Origin: Porticoccaceae bacterium | GTDB taxonomy: Bacteria; Pseudomonadota; Gammaproteobacteria; Pseudomonadales; Porticoccaceae | Direction: 5' to 3' | Length of the DNA: 64,000 nucleotides | Assembly (NCBI GenBank): GCA_018069525.1 | Contig: JAGPUQ010000018.1 | Location: 1-64,000, forward strand | In this document: piece after piece, positions 1-7,855 of the stretch | How the letters are laid out: the number at the start of each line of letters is the position of its first letter | How positions within the stretch are numbered: position 1 is the stretch's first letter | The notes under the pieces: generated by a model | The model's input: the letters and a program-made list of their open reading frames with translations, nothing else | Told to the model about the DNA's origin: nothing | Databases searched by the model: none | Position numbers and translations under genes: made by a program

Positions 1-93
1 GCACGACTGCATGGATGCAGGAGGTAGAGCACCAACAGTAGGCGCTTTAGGCGCCGCATGGAGCAGCTGCCGAGGACGCCGAAGGCGATGACG

Positions 94-340
94 TGTAGGA
101 CACACTAATGTCGCGAGAGGCAGGACGCCGGAAGCGACCAAAAGACCAGCGCACAGCGCTGGCAACTAGATAGAAACAGTCATCATAGAGTTACGCAAAG
201 CACTGCCCGGATGGCGAAATTGGTACGATGTGCAGGAAGCACAAGTGTCGCGGGAGACAGGACGTCGAGAGCGATAGCAAGACCAGCGCCTGGCGCTGGC
301 AACTGAGTTTAAACTGCCATCAATAATTACGTGAAATACT
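94..340 (+). repeat. Decayed tandem repeats of tRNA-Leu leader
   Basis: Two imperfect units with a period of about 137 bp lie directly upstream of the intact tRNA-Leu. Each contains a CCAGCGC-n3-GCGCTGG hairpin (146-162 and 283-299), and the first ends with a 21-base copy of the tRNA-Leu 5' end (from 205) that stops abruptly. The second unit runs into the intact tRNA at 341. A third, more decayed unit may lie at 20-93. The simplest reading is a formerly tandem tRNA gene array reduced by recombination and decay. No protein gene is visible in 1-340. Confidence 0.6.
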
Positions 341-427
341 GCCCGGATGGCGAAATTGGTAGACGCAAGGGACTTAAAATCCCTCGGTGGCAACACCGTG
401 CCGGTTCGATTCCGGCTCCGGGCACCA
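341..427 (+). tRNA. tRNA-Leu(UAA)
   Basis: An 87-nt class II tRNA. The acceptor stem pairs GCCCGGA with TCCGGGC, followed by discriminator A and an encoded CCA. The anticodon stem AGGGA/TCCCT encloses the loop CTTAAAA, giving anticodon UAA. A long variable arm and a normal T-arm (CCGG-TTCGATT-CCGG) follow. The 3' half is repeated at 736-790, so this gene has probably served as an integration target. Confidence 0.95.
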
Positions 428-590
428 ATAAAATCAATAAGTTATAGTGATTTTTCTTTCGGATAGGTTATGATCGCGCCGACCATTTCTTTAATATAGG
501 CGCAGTGTAGGCCGGGGGAGCGGAAGTATGTCAGTCTTACGAAACTAGCGAGTGATTGATGGGCTGTCACCTCCGACAACTGGCAGTGTT

Positions 591-624
591 GAGGTCAGCG
601 GTTCGATCCCGCTTGGCTCCACCA
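591..624 (+). pseudogene. tRNA-Ala 3' fragment
   Basis: The last 34 nt look like the T-arm, acceptor 3' strand and CCA of a gammaproteobacterial tRNA-Ala(UGC), the tRNA usually found in rRNA spacers. The T-arm AGCGG-TTCGATC-CCGCT is intact and followed by TGGCTCC-A-CCA. No matching D-arm or anticodon arm precedes it: the GGAGC at 517-521 pairs only partly with the acceptor strand. It is most likely a scar left by recombination at a tRNA 3' end. Confidence 0.6.
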
Positions 625-649
625 AAAAAACCTTGCAATACAGTTAGTC

Positions 650-680
650 AAAAAGCCCGCTCAAAAGTGGGCTTTTTATT
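650..680 (+). terminator. Rho-independent terminator
   Basis: The arms AAAAAGCCCGC and GTGGGCTTTTT enclose a 6-nt loop and are followed by a T-rich run. The position suits termination of transcription from the tRNA-Leu side. Just downstream, two AAGTCCAT motifs occur in tandem (about 691-711). Confidence 0.75.
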
Positions 681-735
681 TTCTCGGATTTAAGTCCATA
701 TTAAGTCCATTTGGTGTTAAGTATTCGATGTCTTT

Positions 736-790
736 CTTAAAATCCCTCGTTGGCAACACCGTGCCGGTTCGATTTCGGCTCCGGGTACCA
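736..790 (+). repeat. tRNA-Leu 3' end direct repeat (att-like scar)
   Basis: This segment repeats the tRNA-Leu from the anticodon loop to the CCA and a few bases beyond, with about three mismatches over 55 bp. A repeated tRNA 3' end is the usual footprint of site-specific integration of a genomic island by a tyrosine recombinase. No recombinase is left here. The accessory block begins immediately to the right. No gene is seen in 791-963. Confidence 0.65.
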
Positions 791-963
791 ATAAAAGCAA
801 TAAATCACGATAACTTTTTCGTTTTATAAAAATTCAAAATCGTTACAATTTTTAGTAGTAGATACTTTTGAAGAGATTGGCGGTACGTAATAAACTTGCG
901 CGGGTGCGTTAGCGATTAGGGAGTGAGGGGAAGTGGCTGTCTAAGGATAGGCGCCCGGGGTAG

Positions 964-3429
964 CTACTCTTCAAAAGCAATGTTGATCGCTTTCCTTACT
1001 ATAGACTTTGGCATCGTCGCGCCAAAATCAAGCCAATATATAACGTTATAGTATTGATACTCTGGGCTATCTACATATCCTTGGAGGAGTGCCGCAATCT
1101 TAGTCTTATTAAAGGACTGCACGCTTTTTAAGGAAGCAAACTTGCGCGTTGTGTCTTCTTTTTTATTCAAGAGACCCAATAAAGTTTTATCTGATATCTC
1201 GGAGAATTTAGAGCGCGAGCAGGTCTTGATTAGATGAGCCAATATACGAGCCGGCATTTCTATGGTTAACAATTCGTCTAACCTATCTTTTCCAATGTTG
1301 TATATGGCTTTGGCTTTAGAACAGTGCCAGTCATCACCACTTGAATACGGTACTAGACTTGGTGACGATGCTCTATCTTGTTCTGCTTTAAGGATAAAGG
1401 GAATATCCTCCCATTCTCCTAACTTCCGAAAATATTCGATTTCATCTTCAGAACTTTTTACGTACTCCGAACGCATACCATTCCTTATTCTATCAAGGTC
1501 TTTTATCTCATTTTTTTCACATAGAACATTCAGAGCTTTCCGAGTCAATTTTCTTTTTAAATAATCTTTTACATCTTTATTCTTTTGAATGAGCTCATCT
1601 TGAACCCTCAATTCTTCTAAGCACTCTATATAGGCCTCGAATTTGCCTTCAAACTTACAGTCAACATTCTTTCTAAGTTCTTCAGAATGATTTTTAAAAT
1701 CGCGCCTGCATAATGTGAAATATGGTATGTCATCGTAGATACTAGAATTTTTTGCTATTTCCAAAAGCTCTTTTATAGACATGCTAGAGTATTTGGCAAA
1801 TAAGTATTCGTCAAAACATACCTGTCCTTCCGCATCAGAACGGCCCGACGATAATACGCCGCCTAGAGCTCCTCTTTCTTTTGGTTTAATAAGAACGCGT
1901 TTAGCTTCCTCGTCGTTTAATGGTGGAGAAAATTCCGATAGATAGAAAAGGGCCTCCTTGCGAATTTGTGCAACAGGGTCGTTTTTCAGATCTTGTATGT
2001 CGATTGTATTTACCAGGTTATCTCTTCTTAATCGCTTAAAACTTTCCAGTCTAATTGTTTTGTTATTATGTTTTAACCCCGATCTTAGTGTTTCTTCGTC
2101 CAGAGTTATTGATGCAGACAGAATCTCTTTAAGGAGTATCTCGTCGAATGAATTGAACTGATTTGCAAATGCGACTTTAAGCGCTCTAGTTTTATTATAA
2201 CGAAACTGAGTGCTTATGATTCCTTCCAATGCGATTCTTGAGGTGATTGAGTTCGCCCGATCTAGTTCGGAATGCATTAGCGGAATGTCCTCTTCTTTTC
2301 CATGAAGCTTTAGATAATGCAGCGCTGCCAACTTTACGTTATTCGCTCGATCAGTTGACAACCAGTTATCTATGAAAAACCTTCTATTAATGTGTTTTCC
2401 ATGAACTGGGAGCTTTGAACCGATTAGTCCCATTATCTTAAAAGCACCAACGGATACGTTTTCATCAGAAGTATAGAGTGACCTAAAAACAAGAATATCT
2501 TCGTTTACTTCTTTATAAATATCATACCAATACCAAAAAGGTATATTTTCGTGACTAATATTTTTAAGAGCACAATCCATTAACCGCAGCACTTCTTTTG
2601 AGCCGTATTTCAGATGTTTATTAGAATATATAATGTTTGCGTCATGAGCCCCTAAGAATGGATTATCGTTTCCGGGTTGAGATATAGTGCTTGATAGAAG
2701 GCGGAACCTTGCAACGTCTAGATTGGTTATTTCCTCAGTGCTATCTTGAGTTTCTGTCCGTGTTAAGAAACTCTTCAAAAACCCATAGCCTTCAGCCGAA
2801 AATGGGCTCGTAGTAGATCCCTTATCTGCCGAATTACCTACCTCTTCAGAGGATTCTCTGGTTTTCGCTTTTTCTTGGTCCTGGCTTTCATCTTCCGCAG
2901 CGCTCAAATTTATTAAATATTCTTGTATTCTAAGACGCACACGTTTTTGGAGCTCATAGGGATCACCAAACTCTTCGTAGTAGATTTCTCTTTTATTAGC
3001 CAAGCGCTCTTTAAATTCTAATACCTTCTTTAAATCCGCCCCCTGGTCTTCGAGGAACTCAGAATCGATTTTCTTGAAATACATAGCCATCTCAGGTTTT
3101 CCAGTCGTCTTACGACGCTGAGACGAACGTTCATACTCTTCCTCAAAACCCGATGAATAGATGCCGTCTGAAGATGGAGGCGTTCCCCATCTTTTAGATA
3201 TCAAGCCAATAAAAAACTCACAACTATCTAATTCTTTATTAATTACGGTCTGAGGTCGACCTGAGCTAGAGAGAGTATCCTCCCAACCTTTAAGTTCAAT
3301 CCTAAAGTTTAAATAGGCAGCAATTCCATTATTAAGCTCTTCCTCAGTCTCCCTAACCATGCGGCGCTCTTCTTTAAGGTCGCCAGGGGACGCTAAAAAT
3401 ATTCTAACTAGCCTAAATGTTTCCACCAT
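964..3429 (-). CDS. DUF4062-type N-terminal domain protein with helical repeats
   Basis: An 821-aa soluble protein. The N-terminus (about residues 6-120) fits the DUF4062/TIR-like family: FLASPGDLKEER near 11, an IELKGWED strand near 45, GRPQTVIN near 57, and GLISKRWGTPP followed by a G-n-EEEYE motif near 75-100. In known proteins this domain sits in front of STAND NTPases or other effectors of bacterial immunity. Here no Walker motif is visible. Residues about 330-530 are HEAT-like helical repeats (for example NNVKLAALHYL and AQIRKEALFYL); the last 280 residues are charged and unassigned. It is the last gene of the minus-strand accessory block, next to the tRNA scars. Composition is AT-rich relative to core genes. 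An antiviral role is inferred from domain and context, not shown. Confidence 0.7.
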   Translation of the reverse strand: MVETFRLVRIFLASPGDLKEERRMVRETEEELNNGIAAYLNFRIELKGWEDTLSSSGRPQTVINKELDSCEFFIGLISKRWGTPPSSDGIYSSGFEEEYERSSQRRKTTGKPEMAMYFKKIDSEFLEDQGADLKKVLEFKERLANKREIYYEEFGDPYELQKRVRLRIQEYLINLSAAEDESQDQEKAKTRESSEEVGNSADKGSTTSPFSAEGYGFLKSFLTRTETQDSTEEITNLDVARFRLLSSTISQPGNDNPFLGAHDANIIYSNKHLKYGSKEVLRLMDCALKNISHENIPFWYWYDIYKEVNEDILVFRSLYTSDENVSVGAFKIMGLIGSKLPVHGKHINRRFFIDNWLSTDRANNVKLAALHYLKLHGKEEDIPLMHSELDRANSITSRIALEGIISTQFRYNKTRALKVAFANQFNSFDEILLKEILSASITLDEETLRSGLKHNNKTIRLESFKRLRRDNLVNTIDIQDLKNDPVAQIRKEALFYLSEFSPPLNDEEAKRVLIKPKERGALGGVLSSGRSDAEGQVCFDEYLFAKYSSMSIKELLEIAKNSSIYDDIPYFTLCRRDFKNHSEELRKNVDCKFEGKFEAYIECLEELRVQDELIQKNKDVKDYLKRKLTRKALNVLCEKNEIKDLDRIRNGMRSEYVKSSEDEIEYFRKLGEWEDIPFILKAEQDRASSPSLVPYSSGDDWHCSKAKAIYNIGKDRLDELLTIEMPARILAHLIKTCSRSKFSEISDKTLLGLLNKKEDTTRKFASLKSVQSFNKTKIAALLQGYVDSPEYQYYNVIYWLDFGATMPKSIVRKAINIAFEE

Positions 3430-3798
3430 TTAAATAACTCTCATTTATAAAATACTAATATTCAGTTTGTAACGGCCTTTACGTATTTCTGCGGCATGTC
3501 TGATTACGCACCTTTGCACCAGTGCCAAAGGCCTCTGGCAACTGTGGAGCGCCCAGCACGATGGTCACCGAAGACAGCTGCCGCAAGAACACTCACAAGT
3601 TTTCCCCAGCCCTTCTTTAAATAAGCGTTCCCTATACTCTTCGTCAGAAAAAGCGTGATCAAACATAATTTCAACTCCGTCCATGATGGGTTGAGCTCCT
3701 GTAATTCTATATTCGCCAATTCTCCGCAAAAAATTGTTAAGACCACTAAGTTACCGGGGTCAGATATTGTATTAACATAAACGCTTGATCGAAAGACT
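3430..3798. other. Region with no confident gene; two weak minus-strand ORFs
   Basis: A 100-codon minus-strand frame (3504-3806) overlaps the stop of the AbiJ-like gene, but its translation lacks coherent composition. An alternative 39-codon frame (3565-3684, minus) starts MDGVEIMFDHAFSDEEYRE, which looks more protein-like, and ends in a Cys cluster CECSCGSC. Neither has a clear ribosome-binding site. No attC site is seen between the two flanking genes. The stretch may be a degraded cassette. Confidence 0.35.
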
Positions 3799-4635
3799 TT
3801 ACTCACCGTTTAGCTCAATAAGATAATTAGTAAATGCTGAACAACTAACAAGCATAAATCTAGCGTCGGCCTTTTCAAGAGTGGACTCTGCCAGCAGCGC
3901 ATGCCTGATACCGCCTTCATCGTTGGTATAACCATATAGAGATGAAAAGGCAGATTTTAGAGCTTGGTGTAAATTCCCATTTTCCTCCAGCACTTTCAGA
4001 GCTTGCCCCAAAGTCGCTTTGCTATCACCTGAAAGAACCTTAGCCAGAGATTCGACAGCAGATATTGATTCTTTAATAGAGTTTCTGTAGTCGGGGTTGC
4101 TTCGGTCATTCATTAAATTTAGCGCCGTCTTAAGGTGCTCTTTTACGCCGGTGTATTGCCCCGATGTTCTGATAGCTGTTTCCACAGCCGAAATTTCAGC
4201 CTCCGATGTTATTTCTGATAGTTCACCGTCGACAAAACGGTAAGCTGAGTTTTCCCTGAGAAGGTACGAATTGCATAAAGCAATGAAGTCATTCTTTAAT
4301 TTCGGGGGGCCATTATTGGCGCAGGCTTCAATAAAATCTAATTGCCGATACCAGGCCGCATCAAAAAATTGATCCCTTAAATACGAAGTTGCCGTAGAGA
4401 ATTCATACGGTATTGTATCTACGGGCACTTTAAAATGGTGAAGCCACAGCGCTTGAATAAGAGGCATCAAATTACAATGCTTCGTAAGGTTTAGGCGATG
4501 CGGGTGAAATACTACCTTATCAAAATAGGTAAGTGTGATAACGCTCCAAAGGCTATTTTTTAAATCATCATCAATGCTTTCATGTTGTACTAGCTTAGTG
4601 GATGATGTTTCCCCAACTCTTTGTGAGAACTTCAT
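3799..4635 (-). CDS. AbiJ-like (HEPN-type) abortive-infection family protein
   Basis: A 278-aa soluble protein. The C-terminal half carries the signature of AbiJ/HEPN proteins: residues about 177-205 (NPDYRNSIKESISAVESLAK), a GDSKATLGQALK turn, then DEGGIRHAL near 241-249 followed by a helix. In this family the GG-x-RH segment is the conserved core of a HEPN fold, often a ribonuclease. The N-terminal 110 residues resemble the AbiJ_N4-type domain only loosely. An 86-bp attC-like site lies 13 bp upstream, as expected for a gene at the 5' side of an integron cassette. Start ATG at 4635 is preceded by an A/G-rich AAAGGATAATA. A phage-defence role is inferred from the family. Confidence 0.7.
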   Translation of the reverse strand: MKFSQRVGETSSTKLVQHESIDDDLKNSLWSVITLTYFDKVVFHPHRLNLTKHCNLMPLIQALWLHHFKVPVDTIPYEFSTATSYLRDQFFDAAWYRQLDFIEACANNGPPKLKNDFIALCNSYLLRENSAYRFVDGELSEITSEAEISAVETAIRTSGQYTGVKEHLKTALNLMNDRSNPDYRNSIKESISAVESLAKVLSGDSKATLGQALKVLEENGNLHQALKSAFSSLYGYTNDEGGIRHALLAESTLEKADARFMLVSCSAFTNYLIELNGE

Positions 4636-4647
4636 TATTATCCTTTT

Positions 4648-4733
4648 GTACTAACTTTTAGTAAACCGACCCGCTAGCACAGGTTCGGAACACGAGACTG
4701 GTAGGTATATGTACCCAATTCGGGATGTTATGC
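4648..4733 (-). repeat. attC-like site, 86 bp
   Basis: Read on the minus strand it begins with GCATAAC (R''-like) and ends with GTTAGTAC (R'-like), with an imperfect internal hairpin (ACCTACCAGTC against GCGGGTCGGT). It has the same length and clear similarity to the site at 7856-7941. The similarity continues upstream to 4810 and includes the end of an ORF (IALFPEINILGA), so two cassettes seem to share a 3' end. R'' deviates from the consensus, so this is one of the weaker sites. Confidence 0.5.
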
Positions 4734-4872
4734 AGAGTGGTCGGTATATCATTCCGTGACACCTTTTTTATATGCTCCTAATATATTGATCTCAGGGAAT
4801 AAAGCAATAGCCCTCATCTGTCCTCTCAATGAGTCTCCATGTCGCCGTCAGGTGGTTTCTACGGCATAGATC

Positions 4873-4892
4873 AAGGGGTCAAGTCTTGAATC
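4873..4892 (+). repeat. REP-type terminal inverted repeat, left
   Basis: A 20-bp sequence starting AAGGGGTCAAG is the exact reverse complement of 5183-5202. The pair brackets the transposase remnant. The stop codon of the transposase frame lies inside this repeat, as is common for RAYT/REP units. Confidence 0.7.
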
Positions 4893-5137
4893 GTGAATTT
4901 TCATAAGTTTTTATGGCCTTGCTTACTGAAGAATAATGCAACCCTATCGCACCTGCTATTGCTTTCATACTATAACCACCACTTTGATAAGCCCGATAAA
5001 CGATCACAGACCCGGGCTAGTATCTGTAGAAAAGCATTTCTGTCTTCATCATCAAGATAGATATCTTCACGATGGTTACCCCGAGAAGTAATGTGATAAA
5101 GCGCGTTGGAGAATTCTATTCGTAAGGGTCTAGCCAT
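4879..5137 (-). pseudogene. REP-associated tyrosine transposase (RAYT), internally deleted
   Basis: The start of a Y1/IS200-like RAYT is recognisable from 5137: MARPLRIEFSNALYHITSRG, then REDIYLDDEDRNAFL. The frame is lost near 5005. A second frame then gives the usual C-terminal helix-turn-helix, GGYSMKAIAGAIGLHYSSVS, ending at 4879. The central portion with the HUH motif and catalytic Tyr is absent, so it cannot be active. It is bracketed by perfect 20-bp inverted repeats and was probably mobilised by a full-length relative elsewhere. It interrupts the cassette array. Confidence 0.8.
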
Positions 5138-5182
5138 AGAGGGTTAGTATAATCGACGATAAATTCAAGATTCAAGATTCAA

Positions 5183-5202
5183 GATTCAAGACTTGACCCC
5201 TT
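5183..5202 (-). repeat. REP-type terminal inverted repeat, right
   Basis: Exact reverse complement of 4873-4892. On its left the 8-mer GATTCAAG is tandemly reiterated (about 5163-5190), suggesting slippage at the element end. Confidence 0.7.
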
Positions 5203-5335
5203 AGTCTTCGTTTTTAACATTGGATAATTCAGCTATTTTTTGTTTGATATGTTTTAAGCCATCTTTGCCACCAATAGCGCCGCCGCCTTGATAAAAATAG
5301 ACTTTGTTATAATCATTCGCCGTTAAAGCACCTTC
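5201..5335 (-). pseudogene. Unidentified C-terminal gene fragment
   Basis: A 44-residue open stretch after an in-frame stop, without a start codon. It reads like real protein (YNKVYFYQGGGAIGGKDGLK, then a lysine-rich helix) and stops exactly at the REP repeat. It is probably the tail of a cassette gene truncated by the REP/RAYT insertion or by deletion. I do not recognise the family. Nothing else is seen in 5336-5501. Confidence 0.4.
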
Positions 5336-5501
5336 CTATAAGTTTTTTGTTCTAGTTACAGCAATAGCTCTAACACTTTTTACAGTATTGCATTGTTAAT
5401 TTTTAAAATATTGCGCCGAAGATATGGGGTGCAAAATAGTGCGGAGTGAAATAGCTCGTATTTTGACAGCCCGAGTGAATGTCCCTTATCATTTCTTCCA
5501 C

Positions 5502-6134
5502 CTATAAAACATCAAACATTCTATTAAAGTTTTCTTTTACTGCTTTAATTCGATCATTATCGGTTTCGGAAATATTAGAGCGAAGCTCGGCAATATAGCT
5601 ATCGAAATCATCAGTAATGCGCCGCAATAATAACTCAGGGTTTATATTTATGATCTCACCATTATTGATAAACTCAATGGCATTCTTATACGCGGAACTA
5701 AAAACAACACCGCCTTTCACCATTCCATTATGAAATAAACCGCACCTTGATTTTGAATATAAGACCTCGAGATTCTTGTCCGAGAATTTATCTGGGAATA
5801 GTCGATTTACAGAACTAATAAAACATTTTTTACTTTTTTTGTTGCTATCAATCCCTGTTTTATATTGTTCAACACCTTCGATATATGACATGCAAATCAT
5901 TAAAACGACAAATGAGTTTTTGAAGCTGTCCTGCTTAAGAAGATCAGATGCTGGGCTTAAAAACCACTCCGTCACCTCTCTTTCATAGATTTTTATTTTT
6001 GTTTCTATATCCCTTGGGTCTAACTCGGCAAAATTGTTTCTTTCGTCAATGACAATTGGGGTGGATTTCTCATATCTTCCTAGAATTCCCGGCGCAAGAT
6101 ATATTTCACGACTCTGTTCTATCCTCTTAGACAT
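5502..6134 (-). CDS. Hypothetical cassette protein with R-x4-H motif (HEPN-like)
   Basis: A 210-aa soluble, helix-rich protein. Residues 130-135 read RCGLFH inside SKSRCGLFHNGM, matching the R-x4-6-H motif that forms the RNase centre of HEPN proteins. Helices predicted around 45-90 (SFVVLMICMSYIEGVEQY) fit a HEPN fold. The family is not otherwise recognised. It lies in the cassette array: an attC-like site (6152-6229) sits 17 bp upstream of its start. The start has a modest AAAGGAAATCCGC leader. A toxin or abortive-infection role is inferred from the motif and neighbours. Confidence 0.6.
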   Translation of the reverse strand: MSKRIEQSREIYLAPGILGRYEKSTPIVIDERNNFAELDPRDIETKIKIYEREVTEWFLSPASDLLKQDSFKNSFVVLMICMSYIEGVEQYKTGIDSNKKSKKCFISSVNRLFPDKFSDKNLEVLYSKSRCGLFHNGMVKGGVVFSSAYKNAIEFINNGEIININPELLLRRITDDFDSYIAELRSNISETDNDRIKAVKENFNRMFDVL

Positions 6135-6151
6135 GCGGATTTCCTTTATGG

Positions 6152-6229
6152 AGATAACGTTTTACTAATGGGCAACTAGCTGTGAGAAAAACGATCGGCT
6201 GGCTGCCCTTTTTACGCGACTTATTAGGC
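6152..6229 (-). repeat. attC-like site, 78 bp
   Basis: On the minus strand it runs from GCCTAAT (R'', one mismatch from GCCTAAC) to GTTATCT (R'). The internal arms GGGCAGCCAGC and GCTAGTTGCCC pair imperfectly around a T-rich loop. It starts just after the stop of the 123-aa gene and ends just before the next start, the position expected in an integron array. Confidence 0.65.
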
Positions 6230-6232
6230 TTT

Positions 6233-6604
6233 TTATAATGATATATACAGGTAAAAATATGCACTTATAAATGCAGACAAAGCAATAACTCTTGAGGCTC
6301 TAGCCCACGGAAGTTCTTTAGTTCTTGCTGCTTCACTGGGGTTTTCCATTATTTTTTTAGCAGTTATGTAATGTTGAGTTCCTTTTCCAAAGAACCAGAA
6401 AATAGTAGAGAGTACCGAGACAAATAGAAGTACAACAGCTATTTGTATTTGTATTTGTGTTTCTCCCTGCTCATGTGGCCGAAGAGCAATAACAACGCCT
6501 ATTGTAGCTGCGCTAAAATAGCCAACCATTTCCATGCCTTTGGAATATGCTGCGTGTGACTCCTTTAGCTTTCTCATTATCTCTGCTGCCGTCTCATCAT
6601 CCAC
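6233..6604 (-). CDS. Small multi-pass membrane protein (cassette ORF)
   Basis: A 123-aa protein with three likely membrane helices, about residues 26-42, 52-72 and 104-122. An amphipathic N-terminus (MDDETAAEIMRKLKESHAAY) precedes the first. I do not recognise a family; small membrane proteins are typical of integron cassettes. The stop is 4 bp from the following attC-like site, and another attC-like site lies 18 bp upstream. AGAGGAATTCAGTG upstream of the ATG can serve as the ribosome-binding site. Confidence 0.6.
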   Translation of the reverse strand: MDDETAAEIMRKLKESHAAYSKGMEMVGYFSAATIGVVIALRPHEQGETQIQIQIAVVLLFVSVLSTIFWFFGKGTQHYITAKKIMENPSEAARTKELPWARASRVIALSAFISAYFYLYISL

Positions 6605-6621
6605 ACTGAATTCCTCTTAAA

Positions 6622-6665
6622 GCCTAACGTCGGATCTCAGCCGACGGCGAAGCGATTGGTTATAC
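6622..6665 (-). repeat. attC-like site, short (44 bp)
   Basis: On the minus strand it begins GTATAAC and ends GTTAGGC, both good core sites, with an inner CGTCGG/CCGACG stem. It is shorter than usual attC sites, so it may be a deletion form. It fills the gap between two cassette ORFs. Confidence 0.6.
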
Positions 6666-6677
6666 GCTATCGTGCGA

Positions 6678-7223
6678 TTAGACAGCAAATATTGCCGAAA
6701 TTATTATCAAAATAACTCCAATAACGATCTCTTTTCCATAATCTCCATACAAAGTTCTGTACCACGGTTGCGTTATAGGAAAGTGCGCCTCTAACCATAG
6801 GCAAAGGTTCGCCGAACCTTTGCCTATGTTTGAAATTGTTCCGGCATATATCCAGCCTTTACTTCCATCATCTTCAGTCTGGTACCCTGGTACACTACGA
6901 TAATAGCTCGTCGAATGGTTTTTCAGCAATCGATACCACCTGATTTTAGGGTCTTTGTGATTCAGAATCTCTGAAAAGCTGTCACTTTCTGTCAACACAT
7001 CAGTGATTTTTCTACCTACAATGGTGCACAAGGTATCAAATTCATGGAGCGCCTCTTTGTCGTTAGTTAATCCAGATACCCCCCAAAACTCGCCAGCTGC
7101 ACCAGTTTGATCGTCAATGCGCGAGTGCTGAAGCCTCGAGGCAAGCTCCTTAAACCGCTCTTCGTAATCTAACCAAGTTTCCAATGAGTCCACCACCTTC
7201 TTATGGGCGTATAACGCCGCCAT
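6678..7223 (-). CDS. Hypothetical protein with C-terminal membrane anchor (cassette ORF)
   Basis: Up to 181 aa, soluble for most of its length with one hydrophobic helix at the end (about residues 163-181, KEIVIGVILIIISAIFAV). No family recognised. The most upstream ATG (7223) lies inside the attC site of the preceding cassette, so the first eight or so residues are formed by attC sequence. Translation may instead begin at the GTG codons near 7194-7199 or a TTG shortly after. The tail-anchored layout could suit a membrane effector, but this is only inference. Confidence 0.55.
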   Translation of the reverse strand: MAALYAHKKVVDSLETWLDYEERFKELASRLQHSRIDDQTGAAGEFWGVSGLTNDKEALHEFDTLCTIVGRKITDVLTESDSFSEILNHKDPKIRWYRLLKNHSTSYYRSVPGYQTEDDGSKGWIYAGTISNIGKGSANLCLWLEAHFPITQPWYRTLYGDYGKEIVIGVILIIISAIFAV

Positions 7224-7277
7224 AATTTGCCGCCTGAAGCGCAGCGTAAGGCGGTCAAATTGATGGCATTGTTATAG
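7207..7277 (-). repeat. attC site, 71 bp (best in the array)
   Basis: On the minus strand it starts CTATAAC (containing the HNH gene stop codon) and ends GTTATACGC. The arms fold on each other: GCCATCAATTT against AAATTATGGC, and ACCGCCT against AGGCGGC around a 13-nt loop, with unpaired bases left between arms. This is the layout of VCR-like attC sites. Confidence 0.8.
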
Positions 7278-7844
7278 CTTTGCATATGATTTAGCTATTG
7301 TTTGATTGATATCAGTTGCTAGCTCTTGGGCTTGGCGCATTGTGTTTTGCACAAGCTCCCAATTTGCCCAGTGCTGCTCCCATTTTTCTTTGCCTACAAT
7401 ATTCTCAAAATCTACTACTGTCGGCTCTAGCCATCGCTCATAAGCTGACAGCCGTTTAATTCGCTGCTCTAAATCTTTAACACCTCTAGTTTTAGGTGAT
7501 AACTTTGCTGCACTTATAATCCAAGAAGCCCAAGGCTTATTGCCCTTTGACTGATTACATTTCCCACATGCTGGCACGAGATTGTGAATTTCTGATACAT
7601 AACCAGTAGGCTTCTTGTTTAGAACTAGCGGTCTTAGATGATCCCACTCTGAGGCGGTAGAGCCACAGTAAGAGCATTCGAATTTATCGTGATCCATGCC
7701 GAGAATACCTAGAGCCTCTTTCACTTGCTCATTAGTCGGTACAATTATTGGGATAATTGAATTGATAAATGAATTCGTAATACTCGATGATCTTCCTGTG
7801 ATTTTCATCGGTGTCGGCATTCTAAATAGTGATAAGTAATCCAT
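7272..7844 (-). CDS. HNH endonuclease family protein
   Basis: A 190-aa protein with an HNH core at residues 57-105: CSYC (57-60), WDHLRP (67-72), then HNLVPACGKCNQSKGNKPW (87-105). The two CxxC pairs bind a structural zinc and DH plus the following N form the catalytic beta-beta-alpha metal motif. The flanks (1-50 and 110-190) are unassigned. It is a stand-alone HNH of the type found in restriction and other defence loci. It is the most upstream complete ORF of the minus-strand cassette block; its stop codon lies in the R'' box of the attC at 7207-7277. Confidence 0.85.
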   Translation of the reverse strand: MDYLSLFRMPTPMKITGRSSSITNSFINSIIPIIVPTNEQVKEALGILGMDHDKFECSYCGSTASEWDHLRPLVLNKKPTGYVSEIHNLVPACGKCNQSKGNKPWASWIISAAKLSPKTRGVKDLEQRIKRLSAYERWLEPTVVDFENIVGKEKWEQHWANWELVQNTMRQAQELATDINQTIAKSYAKL

Positions 7845-7855
7845 AACTCTCTTTA

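Noticed and set aside
515-624. A complete long tRNA, possibly tRNA-Sec, from GGGGGAGC to GCTCCACCA
   Set aside because: Only five acceptor pairs form, no UCA anticodon arm is present, and the 3' part matches tRNA-Ala(UGC) too well. Treated as a tRNA-Ala fragment.
3504-3806. 100-codon minus-strand ORF overlapping the AbiJ-like stop
   Set aside because: Composition not protein-like, no ribosome-binding site, and a competing frame in the same stretch looks better.
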